The notes: generated from the letters alone by a model not told the origin. 64,000 nucleotides of DNA from Clostridiales bacterium (GCA_029066805.1 JAIEFT010000044.1:1-64000); one strand, 5' to 3'. Counted from the first letter of the stretch, positions 10,046-18,446 are shown. Made by a program: numbers and translations.

Positions 10046-11635
10046 ATGAAGAAAACTCAACTTGCCACATCTATAGCGCTTGCAGCAGTGCTTGCAATAA
10101 CGCCCGCAGCTTTGTTAGCTTGCAGCGGCGACAGCTATTCCGAAATCAAATTCGCGGCGCAGGATACGTCGTATGCCGTCACAAGCCAAGGCGGTTCGGC
10201 TGTGGCTTACGGCAATAATATTTACTTTATCAACGGCTATCGCGGCTATGCGGACAGCGACGGCAAAGCCAACGTTTGGGGCGACGTAGTTAAGGGTGCA
10301 TTGTACCGTGCCGAACTCAACGGCGCGCGCGACGAGGGTGACAAGCTTCTGTTTAGACCGCAGTCGGACAGCGAAGGCATCGAGTTCAAATATACCAAAG
10401 GCAAGGACTATTTCGACGAGGAAATCAACGTTGTCGGTACAACCAAGATTGCGCCCAAAACAATCGGCACGGAAGGGTATAGTGACGGCGGCTTGTTCAT
10501 ATACGATAACTACGCGTATTTTGCTACGCCCAATAACGAAAAGAATAAGACGGGTACTGTTCAGACCATAAGCACCGACTTCTTTATGATGCCGCTTAGC
10601 GGCGGCAAGCCCACCAAGATTTACACTACGACCGAAAAGGTCACGACTTCCTCGTCGGCGTACGCGTTCTACAAGTACAACGGCAGCGTTTATCTAGTTG
10701 TGCTCGAGGATACGAATATTGTGTCGGTCAAAGTCAATCCCGCCAAAGCCAAAGCGGACGATCCTGTAATCTTCAAGGTCAACGCAACAAGCGTATACTT
10801 CCCGGTAAAAGACACGTACTACAGCGGTATCGATACCAACACGCCCGAGGACTTTATCTACTTTGTTCGCGCAGTCACCGACGATGACAAGCAGAACGCA
10901 GGCACGGTCATCGAGGCTATGCGCCCCGACGGAAGCGAAAACTTCAAGGTGTCGCAGACCGGCGCTACCGAAACGATAGAGGCGGTGCGCGACGGCATGG
11001 TGTTCTACCGCTCGACCGAGGTCGGCAAGACTTATATCAAATACACCAACATGCACAACATGCTCATGGAGTATTCGCCGAGCTACAAAAAAGCTCAGGA
11101 GGCTGCGAGCGCCGAGAATAAAATCAGCGACGTCACAGGCAAGTTTCCGTCTGAGATAACAAGCTCTATAACCGCGACTTACGCCTTCCGCGCCGATACA
11201 AAAAGCAACGAGGTGTTCTTTGTCGGCATGACAGGATCGAGCATGAAGCTGTACCAGAGCGATCCGAACAACCCCGTAAAGACGGAATCGCTTTGCAACG
11301 CGTCCGGCACGCCGCAGTTTATCAAGAACGGCTATCTGTACTTTGCGGGCAACAACTCCGACTATATGCGCGTTCCGCTGTTCGAGAACATGAGCGATTT
11401 CGGGCAAGAGCAAATACTTGCGCAGGAAACTACGACTGCCACGTTCGGCTGCGACTACGTGCACGGATACTTTACGTACTTCGGCAAGGTTGACGAGTGG
11501 GCGAGCGGTTATTCGTACTTCGTCAAGGTGGACGGCATGGAAGGCGCAGAACCGATTTTTGTGGGCGCTCGCGCAAAAAGCGACATTCCCACAGCGGAAC
11601 AGATAAAGGAAGCCAAAGGCGAAACCACGGAGTAA
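10046..11635 (+). CDS. Lipoprotein with DUF5050-like repeats
   Basis: Lipobox ALLAC; repeated YFINGY / LYRAELNG / YLYFAGNNSDYMRVPL elements. Confidence 0.65.
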   Translation: MKKTQLATSIALAAVLAITPAALLACSGDSYSEIKFAAQDTSYAVTSQGGSAVAYGNNIYFINGYRGYADSDGKANVWGDVVKGALYRAELNGARDEGDKLLFRPQSDSEGIEFKYTKGKDYFDEEINVVGTTKIAPKTIGTEGYSDGGLFIYDNYAYFATPNNEKNKTGTVQTISTDFFMMPLSGGKPTKIYTTTEKVTTSSSAYAFYKYNGSVYLVVLEDTNIVSVKVNPAKAKADDPVIFKVNATSVYFPVKDTYYSGIDTNTPEDFIYFVRAVTDDDKQNAGTVIEAMRPDGSENFKVSQTGATETIEAVRDGMVFYRSTEVGKTYIKYTNMHNMLMEYSPSYKKAQEAASAENKISDVTGKFPSEITSSITATYAFRADTKSNEVFFVGMTGSSMKLYQSDPNNPVKTESLCNASGTPQFIKNGYLYFAGNNSDYMRVPLFENMSDFGQEQILAQETTTATFGCDYVHGYFTYFGKVDEWASGYSYFVKVDGMEGAEPIFVGARAKSDIPTAEQIKEAKGETTE

Positions 11636-11704
11636 TTAAGAAGCTCCGCTCAAGTTCGTGTGACGACCTTGAGCGGGGATTCTAAGAATTAAAAATGTAG
11701 AATT

Positions 11705-11748
11705 AAACCGTCCGACCGAGTTTACTCGGTCGGACGGTTTTGGGTTTT
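11705..11748. terminator. Strong terminator hairpin
   Basis: Perfect 16-bp stem AAACCGTCCGACCGAG-ttta-CTCGGTCGGACGGTTT then TGGGTTTT. Confidence 0.8.
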
Positions 11749-11787
11749 AATTTAGAAGATCGACGCTCCGTTAGTATATCCTACAAT

Positions 11788-11994
11788 TTAATAGTTGTCT
11801 GTTCGTCCAAGAAGATAGTCTGCAGATACATCAAAAAAGTCACATATTTTTTTGAGTGTCTCAAGCGACGGCTCGCGCATTGACTGCTCATAGTAATTAT
11901 ATGAGCGGACATTTACCTCTATGGCGGTCGCTACTTGCTTTATAGTTAATCCCTCGGAAATACGTAGTTCTTTTATAAGCCTTCCAAATTCCAT
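11788..11994 (-). CDS. Xre-family HTH regulator (cassette copy 1)
   Basis: MEFGRLIKELRISEGLTIKQVATAIEVNVRSYNYYEQSMREPSLETLKKICDFFDVSADYLLGRTDNY; SD GAGGTG; ORF-track start 12024 less likely. Confidence 0.85.
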   Translation of the reverse strand: MEFGRLIKELRISEGLTIKQVATAIEVNVRSYNYYEQSMREPSLETLKKICDFFDVSADYLLGRTDNY

Positions 11995-12018
11995 AATACT
12001 CACCTCGTTAATATTATG

Positions 12019-12089
12019 GAACAAAACGTTCTATAGTGTTTGACAACGAACATAATGTGCGCTATAATAAGGTCGCGAACATATTGTTC
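12019..12089 (+). promoter_or_regulatory. Promoter with three operator-like 13-bp palindromes
   Basis: TTGACA 12040-12045, N17, TATAAT 12063-12068; GAACAAAACGTTC 12019, GAACATAATGTGC 12048, GAACATATTGTTC 12077 (29-bp phase). Confidence 0.8.
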
Positions 12090-12105
12090 TCAGAGCGGAG
12101 GGACT

Positions 12106-12369
12106 ATGTCAATCGAAGAAAAGACATGTGGCAAATGCAGATATTTGGATAGGTACTATACCAAAGAGGAAACAAGGTTTAACAAAACTGAATTTGGGTG
12201 GTGCATGTGCAAGCATAGTAATGTGAACATAAAAGAATATGTTTGCGAAAAGTACGAAATTAAAAAGACGACAAAGATTCCGAGTAGGCGAGTGCAAGCG
12301 TGCTTAAACGATTTAATTATCGAAATATCCGAGATTCGTAAAATACTGGAGGCGGAGAGTGGTGAATAA
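12106..12369 (+). CDS. Small Cys-rich (CxxC) protein A, cassette copy 1
   Basis: MSIEEKTCGKCRYLDRYY...FGWCMCKHSNVNIKEYVCEKYE...IPSRRVQACLNDL; SD GGAGGG; paralogue at 17960. Confidence 0.85.
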   Translation: MSIEEKTCGKCRYLDRYYTKEETRFNKTEFGWCMCKHSNVNIKEYVCEKYEIKKTTKIPSRRVQACLNDLIIEISEIRKILEAESGE

Positions 12370-12601
12370 ATGTAAAGCATGTAACTATAGTAGAATGTTA
12401 TATGTAAGGCGCGGGGTAAAGTATTTTAGTGAAAAGAAGCTATATTGCACATTTCACGACAAGCTACTCGGCGCAGGCGACGATTGCGAAGCGTGGCAAG
12501 CACAAAAAATCGAGTACGACCTTTCCTCCAAAAGGTTTGATGTTGTTGTAGACGATATTAGAGCGTTAATGAAGAATTTAGAATGCATAATGCGGGATTA
12601 G
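12359..12601 (+). CDS. Small Cys-rich (CxxC) protein B, cassette copy 1
   Basis: GTG start overlapping protein A; CKACNYSRMLY...EKKLYCTFHDKL...DCEAWQAQKIEYDLSSKRFD; paralogue at 18216. Confidence 0.85.
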   Translation: MVNKCKACNYSRMLYVRRGVKYFSEKKLYCTFHDKLLGAGDDCEAWQAQKIEYDLSSKRFDVVVDDIRALMKNLECIMRD

Positions 12602-12675
12602 GCGGCTAAATCCGCATTATGAATGAGACCGCCTCACTGCGTTTGGATTTTCCTCCGTGTATATTACATTGAATT

Positions 12676-13212
12676 TTATTCGATATCTCTAAAAGATACT
12701 ATTATATCAGTGATATTAGTAATATCCGACTTATTTACTTGCAAAATATTAAAAATAAAGAAACATACTTCATCCATTTCGGTTAATGTGTAGGGAAATA
12801 TATTCATTACTTCAATTTGTAATGTATTTCCGACAATATAAATATTTTCAACTTGTCTTTTTATGCGTGCATCTGTTGCCCAAAAATAACAAAAAACAAG
12901 CGCTTTATCATTAAAATAATCAACATTAAATTTATTGAATATAACATGATTATACTCTGAAACACAGTGGTCAGTAAAGAATTTTTCTAATTCAGAATAA
13001 GAGTGTATTATAATATTACCATCAAATCCATCAACAATTTGGCTATAAACTACTTGATTTTCAAAGTTAATTGATTTCATGTCAGTTGTTACATTGTCTT
13101 TTCCGCTGACAGACGGTTTTTGCACGTCTTTGTTCGGTGTGCATGCTAAAGCTATACTACTCAGTATAATCAGTAACAGCACAATTGCCGTGTTTTTTAA
13201 AAGCTTTGTCAT
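12676..13212 (-). CDS. Putative lipoprotein, unknown function
   Basis: Signal peptide with lipobox IALAC; AT-rich relative to surroundings. Confidence 0.6.
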   Translation of the reverse strand: MTKLLKNTAIVLLLIILSSIALACTPNKDVQKPSVSGKDNVTTDMKSINFENQVVYSQIVDGFDGNIIIHSYSELEKFFTDHCVSEYNHVIFNKFNVDYFNDKALVFCYFWATDARIKRQVENIYIVGNTLQIEVMNIFPYTLTEMDEVCFFIFNILQVNKSDITNITDIIVSFRDIE

Positions 13213-13349
13213 TTTCTATTCCTACTAATAATATATACAGAATATAACGCTATATTTTTCCATATTTTAAAAATTTTTCCCGACAACTATTAATTATTTA
13301 TATGATTGTATTATAATAATTGTAATATGTCAATATCTTTTGCGAAAAA

Positions 13350-13450
13350 GAGGATGAGACTCTTCGCTGCGCTCTGAGTGACAAAAGGAGTGATATAGTT
13401 TGCGTTGCCAAAAATTGCGCTCGGAGTGACAAAAGAGAAGAAAAGGGTGC
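13350..13450. repeat. CHSERSEE-type dispersed repeat
   Basis: gagactcttcgctgcgctctgagtgacaaaag; minus-strand translation CHSERSEESH. Confidence 0.7.
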
Positions 13451-13541
13451 GAGACTACTCGGCGGGGCAGAAAGCGTTTGGCGTGATAGGATAAAAGGAA
13501 GTCGGAATTCATAATAATTAAGAATTTATTATTAAAATTGC

Positions 13542-13570
13542 TTGACATCCTATATTATCTATGATAAAAT
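13542..13570 (+). promoter_or_regulatory. SigA promoter of rpmG-secE-nusG
   Basis: TTGACA(13542)-N17-TAAAAT(13565-13570). Confidence 0.8.
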
Positions 13571-13579
13571 CTACTAAAG

Positions 13580-13604
13580 CACCGTATTTGCGGTGTTTTA
13601 TTTA
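13580..13604 (+). promoter_or_regulatory. 5'-end hairpin with T run in rpmG leader
   Basis: CACCG-tatttg-CGGTG then TTTTATTT, a few nt after predicted TSS. Confidence 0.6.
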
Positions 13605-13624
13605 GCGACTTTTCGGAGGACGGT

Positions 13625-13783
13625 ATGGAACCTAAAAACGTGCGAATAACGCTTGAGTGCACAGAGTGCAAACAGCGCAACTATGACACCACAAAGAACA
13701 AGAAGAACGATCCCGACAGGATCGAGCTTAAAAAGTACTGCCGTTTTTGCAAAAAACGCACCGTTCATAAGGAAACCAAATAA
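13625..13783 (+). CDS. rpmG: 50S ribosomal protein L33 (not in ORF track)
   Basis: [59 protein letters not shown]. Confidence 0.95.
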   Translation: MEPKNVRITLECTECKQRNYDTTKNKKNDPDRIELKKYCRFCKKRTVHKETK

Positions 13784-14103
13784 TGGCTGAAGAAGTCAAG
13801 GAAAATTCCAACCCTAAGGGTAATAAGGAAAAAAACAAAAATAAAAAGCGCAAAGAGCCGGGTAAGGTTAGGCGCTGGTTCAAGGACTTCTTTTCCGAGC
13901 TGAAAAAAGTCACTTGGCCGACGTTTACCAAAGTTCTTAAGCAGACGGGCACGGTGCTTTTGGTGACGATCTGCTTCCTTTTGGTCATACTCGCGTTCGA
14001 CTCACTTTTGGGCTTTTTGTACGAACAGCTGCTCGGCGGACTTAGCGAGGAAAGCGTAGTGATGTTGTCGTCGCTACTTAGCGGCGGAGGAGGGTTGTTA
14101 TGA
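13783..14103 (+). CDS. secE: Preprotein translocase subunit SecE
   Basis: RRWFKDFFSELKKVTWPTFTKVLKQTG plus C-terminal TM; synteny. Confidence 0.93.
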   Translation: MAEEVKENSNPKGNKEKNKNKKRKEPGKVRRWFKDFFSELKKVTWPTFTKVLKQTGTVLLVTICFLLVILAFDSLLGFLYEQLLGGLSEESVVMLSSLLSGGGGLL

Positions 14104-14636
14104 CGGACCAAGAACTCCCCGAAGCGCAGTGGTTTATTCTGCATACCTATTCCGGCTACGAAAATCTTGTAAAGGTCAACCTTGAAACGGCGTTCCAAAA
14201 GAACAACATCGAGGACAGGCTCATAGATATTCGTATCCCGATGGAAGATATTGTCGAGGAGAAGAACGGCAAGCGCAAGGTTGTGCACCGCAGAATGTTC
14301 CCCTCATACGTACTGGTCAAAATGGTTTATACCCGCGACATGTGGCATCTTATAACGGGTACGCGCGGCGTTACCGGCTTTGTCGGTCCGCAGGGCAAGC
14401 CCACTCCGCTCACGGATGAGGAAATCCGTCGTATGCAGCTGGAGAAGGTCACGGTCAGAACGGACTTTGCGGTAGGCGATTCCATTCGCGTAGTAAACGG
14501 ACCGCTCACCGACATGACGGGCGAGATCAAGAGCATCAACACCACCACGGGCAAGTGCATGGTCGATATAAACATCTTCGGTCGGCTTACCCCCGCGGAG
14601 CTTGATACTTATCAGTTAGAGAAAGTTGATTTATAG
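14100..14636 (+). CDS. nusG: Transcription termination/antitermination protein NusG
   Basis: QWFILHTYSGYENLVKVNLE; TRGVTGFVGPQGKPTPL; KOW-like FAVGDSIRVVNGPLTDMTGEI. Confidence 0.96.
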   Translation: MTDQELPEAQWFILHTYSGYENLVKVNLETAFQKNNIEDRLIDIRIPMEDIVEEKNGKRKVVHRRMFPSYVLVKMVYTRDMWHLITGTRGVTGFVGPQGKPTPLTDEEIRRMQLEKVTVRTDFAVGDSIRVVNGPLTDMTGEIKSINTTTGKCMVDINIFGRLTPAELDTYQLEKVDL

Positions 14637-14752
14637 GATGAGATTCCTCACTGCGTTCGGAATGACAAAAGTAATTAGTGCATATCTCTAACAATTTTTG
14701 TCATTCAGAGCGAGAGCGAAGCTCGAAGCGAAGAATCTCAACCATATTTAAC
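14637..14752. repeat. CHSERSEE-type inverted repeat pair
   Basis: ggatgagattcctcactgcgttcggaatgacaaaa ... tttttgtcattcagagcgagagcgaagctcgaagcgaagaatctcaacc. Confidence 0.75.
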
Positions 14753-14774
14753 TATTTATTCACTCAATTCGTTA

Positions 14775-14812
14775 CTTCCGGGAGAGGGTATAACACCTCG
14801 TTAGTACCGCGA
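14775..14812 (+). promoter_or_regulatory. Putative L1-type ribosomal protein leader before rplK
   Basis: CGGGAGAGGGTATAACACCTCGTTAGTACCG resembles the GGGAG...GTTACCAC-type motif upstream of rplK in Firmicutes. Confidence 0.45.
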
Positions 14813-14843
14813 TTGTAAATAAATTTTACAAGGAGAAACTTTT

Positions 14844-15269
14844 ATGGCAAAGAAACTGAATGCAGTTGTAAAGCTGCAACTTCCTGCCGGCAAAGCCACG
14901 CCCGGACCGCCTGTCGGTTCAAGCTTAGGCCCGCACGGCATCAACATCGCAGGCTTCGTTAAGGAGTTCAACGAGCGCACCAAGGATCAAGTGGGACTTA
15001 TTATCCCTGCGGTGCTCAGCATCTATTCCGACCGTTCGTTCACGTTTGTGCTCAAAAGCCCGCCCGCCGCTGTTCTTATCAAAAAGGCTTGCGGCATCGA
15101 GTCTGCTTCGGCTAAGCCCAACCGCGACAAGGTAGCCAAAATTACCAAGGCGCAGATCGAGGAAATAGCCAAAATGAAGATGGCGGACCTTAACGCAGGA
15201 TCGCTCGAAACCGCTATGTCCATGGTTATGGGCACGGCACGTTCTATGGGAGTTGTGGTGGAGGACTGA
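14844..15269 (+). CDS. rplK: 50S ribosomal protein L11
   Basis: [34 protein letters not shown]. Confidence 0.97.
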   Translation: MAKKLNAVVKLQLPAGKATPGPPVGSSLGPHGINIAGFVKEFNERTKDQVGLIIPAVLSIYSDRSFTFVLKSPPAAVLIKKACGIESASAKPNRDKVAKITKAQIEEIAKMKMADLNAGSLETAMSMVMGTARSMGVVVED

Positions 15270-15270
15270 T

Positions 15271-15957
15271 ATGAAACACGGAAAGAGATATACAGCCGCC
15301 GCTGCCGCCGTTGAAAACGGAAAGACCTACGACGTTAGCGAAGCGTTTAACAAGATTCAAGAGATTGCAACCGCCAAGTTCGACGAAACAATCGAAGCGC
15401 ACATCAAGCTCGGTGTTGACCCGCGTCAAGCCGATCAACAGGTGCGCGGCACGGTAGTCCTGCCCAACGGTACGGGTAAGTCTGTGCGCGTGCTCGTTAT
15501 CGCCAAGGGCGAAAAAGCGGATATTGCGGAAAAAGCAGGCGCGGACATAGTCGGCGCGGAAGAGATCATTGCCAAGATCCAGAACGAAAACTACCTCGAC
15601 TTTGACGTAATCATCACGTCGCCCGATATGATGGGTCAGCTCGGTAGAGTTGCGCGTATCCTCGGACCTAAAGGCTTGATGCCCAGCCCCAAAGCAGGCA
15701 CGATCACTCAGGACATCGCCAAAGCGATTGCCGAAACCAAAGCAGGTAAGGTCGAGTACCGCGTTGACAAAACCGCTATCGTTCACTGCATCATCGGCAA
15801 AAAGAGCTTCGGTCCTGACAAGCTCAAAGAGAACTTCGATACGTTAATGGACGCTATCGTAAAGGCCAAGCCCGCAGCCGCCAAAGGCGTTTACCTCAAG
15901 AGCGTTTACGTCGCTCCCGCCATGGGCCCCGGCGTTCGCGTCAACGTTCGCGCATAA
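15271..15957 (+). CDS. rplA: 50S ribosomal protein L1
   Basis: [22 protein letters not shown]...[16 protein letters not shown]; alternative start upstream in ORF track. Confidence 0.96.
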   Translation: MKHGKRYTAAAAAVENGKTYDVSEAFNKIQEIATAKFDETIEAHIKLGVDPRQADQQVRGTVVLPNGTGKSVRVLVIAKGEKADIAEKAGADIVGAEEIIAKIQNENYLDFDVIITSPDMMGQLGRVARILGPKGLMPSPKAGTITQDIAKAIAETKAGKVEYRVDKTAIVHCIIGKKSFGPDKLKENFDTLMDAIVKAKPAAAKGVYLKSVYVAPAMGPGVRVNVRA

Positions 15958-16084
15958 TCGACGGTACACTCATCGCGTGATACGGGCTACGTGCAACTCG
16001 CCGCCTTGGTCATGTAGGTGGGTCTACACTCCCGTCGGCGGCTCATCGCCTGTTGCCCGTCTGACGCGCGATTGCGCCGTCGAT
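15957..16084 (+). repeat. Structured intergenic element, copy 1
   Basis: Nested stems ATCGACGG/CCGTCGAT, ATCGCG/CGCGAT, ACGGGC/GCCCGT, GCCGCC/GGCGGC, TGTAG/CTACA. Confidence 0.8.
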
Positions 16085-16129
16085 ATATATGGCAATAGCG
16101 AAAGCCGAATATAACTGCTTTTGCAGTCA

Positions 16130-16295
16130 CGTACTCAAACAGGTTTAAATAGCGAGATGACACTCGCGCCCAAGACACAAGCGGAAACTTAAACGGCTTA
16201 TTCGAGCCGACTTGTCGAGGCAACAAACGATTTAACGTTTTTTAACGCTGAATTTTTTGCGACGCTTCGGTAAGTAAGCGTCGCTTTCTTTATGG
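16130..16295 (+). ncRNA. Ribosomal protein L10 leader with attenuator
   Basis: GCCCAAGACACAAG...CTTGTCGAGGCAACAAACG resembles the L10 leader core; attenuator-like GCGACGCTT...AAGCGTCGCTTTCTTT precedes rplJ SD. Confidence 0.75.
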
Positions 16296-16337
16296 AATTG
16301 TCCAATCAATTTCTTTAAAATCTTTAAGGAGGTTCAC

Positions 16338-16829
16338 ATGTCGGAACACAATATCGATCAGCGCAAAGCGTATGTTGCAGACGTTGTTGAAAAAATCAAC
16401 AATTCCTCGTCCGTAGTTTTGGTCGATTACCGCGGTATCAACGTTGCTCAAGACACGGCTATGCGTAAAGCATTGCGCGAAGCGGGCGTTGTGTATCACG
16501 TAATCAAAAACAGTGCGCTTGCCCGTGCGTTTGAACAGACCGGCAACAACGGCTTTGATGAGTACTTCAACGGTCCTACCGCTGCCGCGTTCGGTCCGAA
16601 AGACGATCCCGTCGCGCCTTGCCGTATTCTTGCCGAGTACGCGGGCAAAACTCCACTGACCATCAAGAGTGGCGTTGTGGAAGGCAAAAAGTTTGACGAG
16701 AACGGCATTAAATCGCTCGCCAGCATACCCGAAAAGCCCGTGCTTTTGGCACAGCTACTTGGCTTGCTCACCAGCCCGATGCGTTCGTTGGCTATTGCTA
16801 TTAGCGAAGTCGCAAAGCAAAAAGCCTAA
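16338..16829 (+). CDS. rplJ: 50S ribosomal protein L10
   Basis: VLVDYRGINVAQDTAMRKALREAGVVYHVIKNSALARA; SD AAGGAGG. Confidence 0.96.
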   Translation: MSEHNIDQRKAYVADVVEKINNSSSVVLVDYRGINVAQDTAMRKALREAGVVYHVIKNSALARAFEQTGNNGFDEYFNGPTAAAFGPKDDPVAPCRILAEYAGKTPLTIKSGVVEGKKFDENGIKSLASIPEKPVLLAQLLGLLTSPMRSLAIAISEVAKQKA

Positions 16830-16838
16830 ATTCGAGCG

Positions 16839-16962
16839 CGTATATGCGTCGTAATACGAACTGCGTGCTTCTCGGCGCTTGGTCATGTAGGTGGTTCTAC
16901 ACTCCCATCGCGCCTCGTCGCCAGCTGTTCGTCTTACTCGCATCTCCGCACTCTCATATACG
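16839..16962 (+). repeat. Structured intergenic element, copy 2
   Basis: Stems CGTATATG/CATATACG, ACGAAC/GTTCGT, GGCGC/GCGCC, TGTAG/CTACA. Confidence 0.8.
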
Positions 16963-17095
16963 TTCTGTAAGGCACAACATTAGTTAATCAACTAATTCCG
17001 AATTCAACGTGTGGCGACGTAAACGCCGAAAAATAATTATCGGGCGAACAGATAGAAGCCCACAAAAAAATTTTTTAAGGAGAAAAAATTCTATC

Positions 17096-17467
17096 ATGGC
17101 AGATTTGGATAAGATGATCGAAGAGATCGAAAAAATGACCGTTCTCGAACTTAACGACCTCGTTAAGAAAATCGAGGAGAAGTTTGGCGTATCGGCTGCG
17201 GCTATGGCTGTTGCCGCTCCCGCAGCAGGCGCTGCCGCTCCCGCAGCAGAAGAGCAGACCGAGTTCACCGTTGTTCTTAAGGACGTAGGTGCTAACAAGA
17301 TCCCCGTTATCAAGGTTGTTCGCGAGCTTACCTCGCTCGGCCTTGGCGAAGCGAAAGCGCTTGTCGACAACGCGCCTTCCACCGTCAAAGAGAACGTCAG
17401 CAAAGCCGAAGCGGAAGAAATCAAAAAGAAATTCGCAGACGTCGGCGCTACAGTCGAACTCAAATAA
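17096..17467 (+). CDS. rplL: 50S ribosomal protein L7/L12
   Basis: [34 protein letters not shown]...[23 protein letters not shown]. Confidence 0.97.
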   Translation: MADLDKMIEEIEKMTVLELNDLVKKIEEKFGVSAAAMAVAAPAAGAAAPAAEEQTEFTVVLKDVGANKIPVIKVVRELTSLGLGEAKALVDNAPSTVKENVSKAEAEEIKKKFADVGATVELK

Positions 17468-17491
17468 TCACTATTTGCTTAATAACAAAAA

Positions 17492-17526
17492 GACACTCAT
17501 GCAAAACGCATGGGTGTTTTTTGTTA
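17492..17526 (+). terminator. Rho-independent terminator after rplL
   Basis: GACACTCATGC-aaaac-GCATGGGTGTTTTTT. Confidence 0.85.
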
Positions 17527-17571
17527 TTAATGCAGAATTCAGAATTAGTGGTGGCGTTCGCCGCATTAAGG

Positions 17572-17665
17572 ATTAGACCCCTCGACTACGCTCGGGGTGA
17601 CAAAAAGTAGCACGCGATAGTGACACTTTTTTGTCATTTCGAGCAACGCGAGAAATCTTAACCGT
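17572..17665. repeat. CHSERSEE-type inverted repeat pair
   Basis: gacccctcgactacgctcggggtgacaaaaag ... ttttttgtcatttcgagcaacgcgagaaatcttaacc. Confidence 0.7.
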
Positions 17666-17667
17666 AT

Positions 17668-17877
17668 TTAATCCGTTAGTCCTAATAAATAGTCTGCGGA
17701 AACATCAAGGAATTTGCAAATTAAAAATAACGTATCAATGCTCGGGACGATTCTTCCAGATTTATAATCACTGATACACTGTTTTGTAACGTTTATTGCT
17801 TTTGCAAGTTCTACTTGGGTAACATCGGAAAACCGTATGCACTCACAAAATCTTTCTTGAAATTTAGTTGTTTTCAT
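17668..17877 (-). CDS. Xre-family HTH regulator (cassette copy 2)
   Basis: MKTTKFQERFCECIRFSDVTQVELAKAINVTKQCISDYKSGRIVPSIDTLFLICKFLDVSADYLLGLTD; start 17877 preceded by TATACT-N6; ORF-track start 17922 less likely. Confidence 0.85.
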   Translation of the reverse strand: MKTTKFQERFCECIRFSDVTQVELAKAINVTKQCISDYKSGRIVPSIDTLFLICKFLDVSADYLLGLTD

Positions 17878-17909
17878 ACAGTAAGTATACTTTAGTAGTA
17901 CGTTAATAC

Positions 17910-17939
17910 TTGACAAGTTCACTATAAACGAACTATAAT
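17910..17939 (+). promoter_or_regulatory. Promoter of cassette copy 2
   Basis: TTGACA(17910)-N18-TATAAT(17934-17939); palindromes ACTTGACAAGT and AAGTATACTT nearby. Confidence 0.75.
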
Positions 17940-17959
17940 ATACTTATAAGGAGATTACT

Positions 17960-18229
17960 ATGTCAACTGAAAACACAACATGCAGTAGGTGCAGATTTTT
18001 GGATAGGTATTATACAAAGGGTGTAAAGCACTTTGACAAGACGGATTTCGGTTGGTGTATGCATAAGAATAAAAGTATTAATGTGCGAGAAGATTGTTGC
18101 GATAGATACGAATTAAAGAAGAGTGCAAAAATTCCGAGTAGGCGAATACAAGTTTGTCTAAATGATTTACTCACGGAAATAACCGAGGTTCGCAAAATAT
18201 TAGAGGCGGAAAGCGATGGAGAAGTGTAA
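17960..18229 (+). CDS. Small Cys-rich (CxxC) protein A, cassette copy 2
   Basis: MSTENTTCSRCRFLDRYYTKGVKHFDKTDFGWCMHKNKSINVREDCCDRYELKK...IPSRRIQVCLNDLLTEITEVRKILEAES. Confidence 0.85.
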   Translation: MSTENTTCSRCRFLDRYYTKGVKHFDKTDFGWCMHKNKSINVREDCCDRYELKKSAKIPSRRIQVCLNDLLTEITEVRKILEAESDGEV

Positions 18230-18446
18230 AGCTTGCAACTATTGCAAAATGTTGTATACAAAGTGTGGTGTAAAGTATTGGCGCGAAAAGAAGCTTTATT
18301 GTGCTTTGTATGAAAAGCTTGTAGGTCGTGACGGCGGTTGCGAAACGTGGCAAGCACAAAAAACCGAGTACGACCTTTCCTCGCAAAGGTTCGACTCGGT
18401 AGAAGAGGATATAAATATATTGCTTAATATGTTTATTATGCTTTGA
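18216..18446 (+). CDS. Small Cys-rich (CxxC) protein B, cassette copy 2
   Basis: MEKCKACNYCKMLYTKCGVKYWREKKLYCALYEKLVGRDGGCETWQAQKTEYDLSSQRFDSV. Confidence 0.85.
   Translation: MEKCKACNYCKMLYTKCGVKYWREKKLYCALYEKLVGRDGGCETWQAQKTEYDLSSQRFDSVEEDINILLNMFIML

Noticed and set aside
13330-13548. 72-aa minus ORF containing CHSERSEESH
   Set aside because: Peptide is the hallmark of a dispersed DNA repeat, not a real protein.
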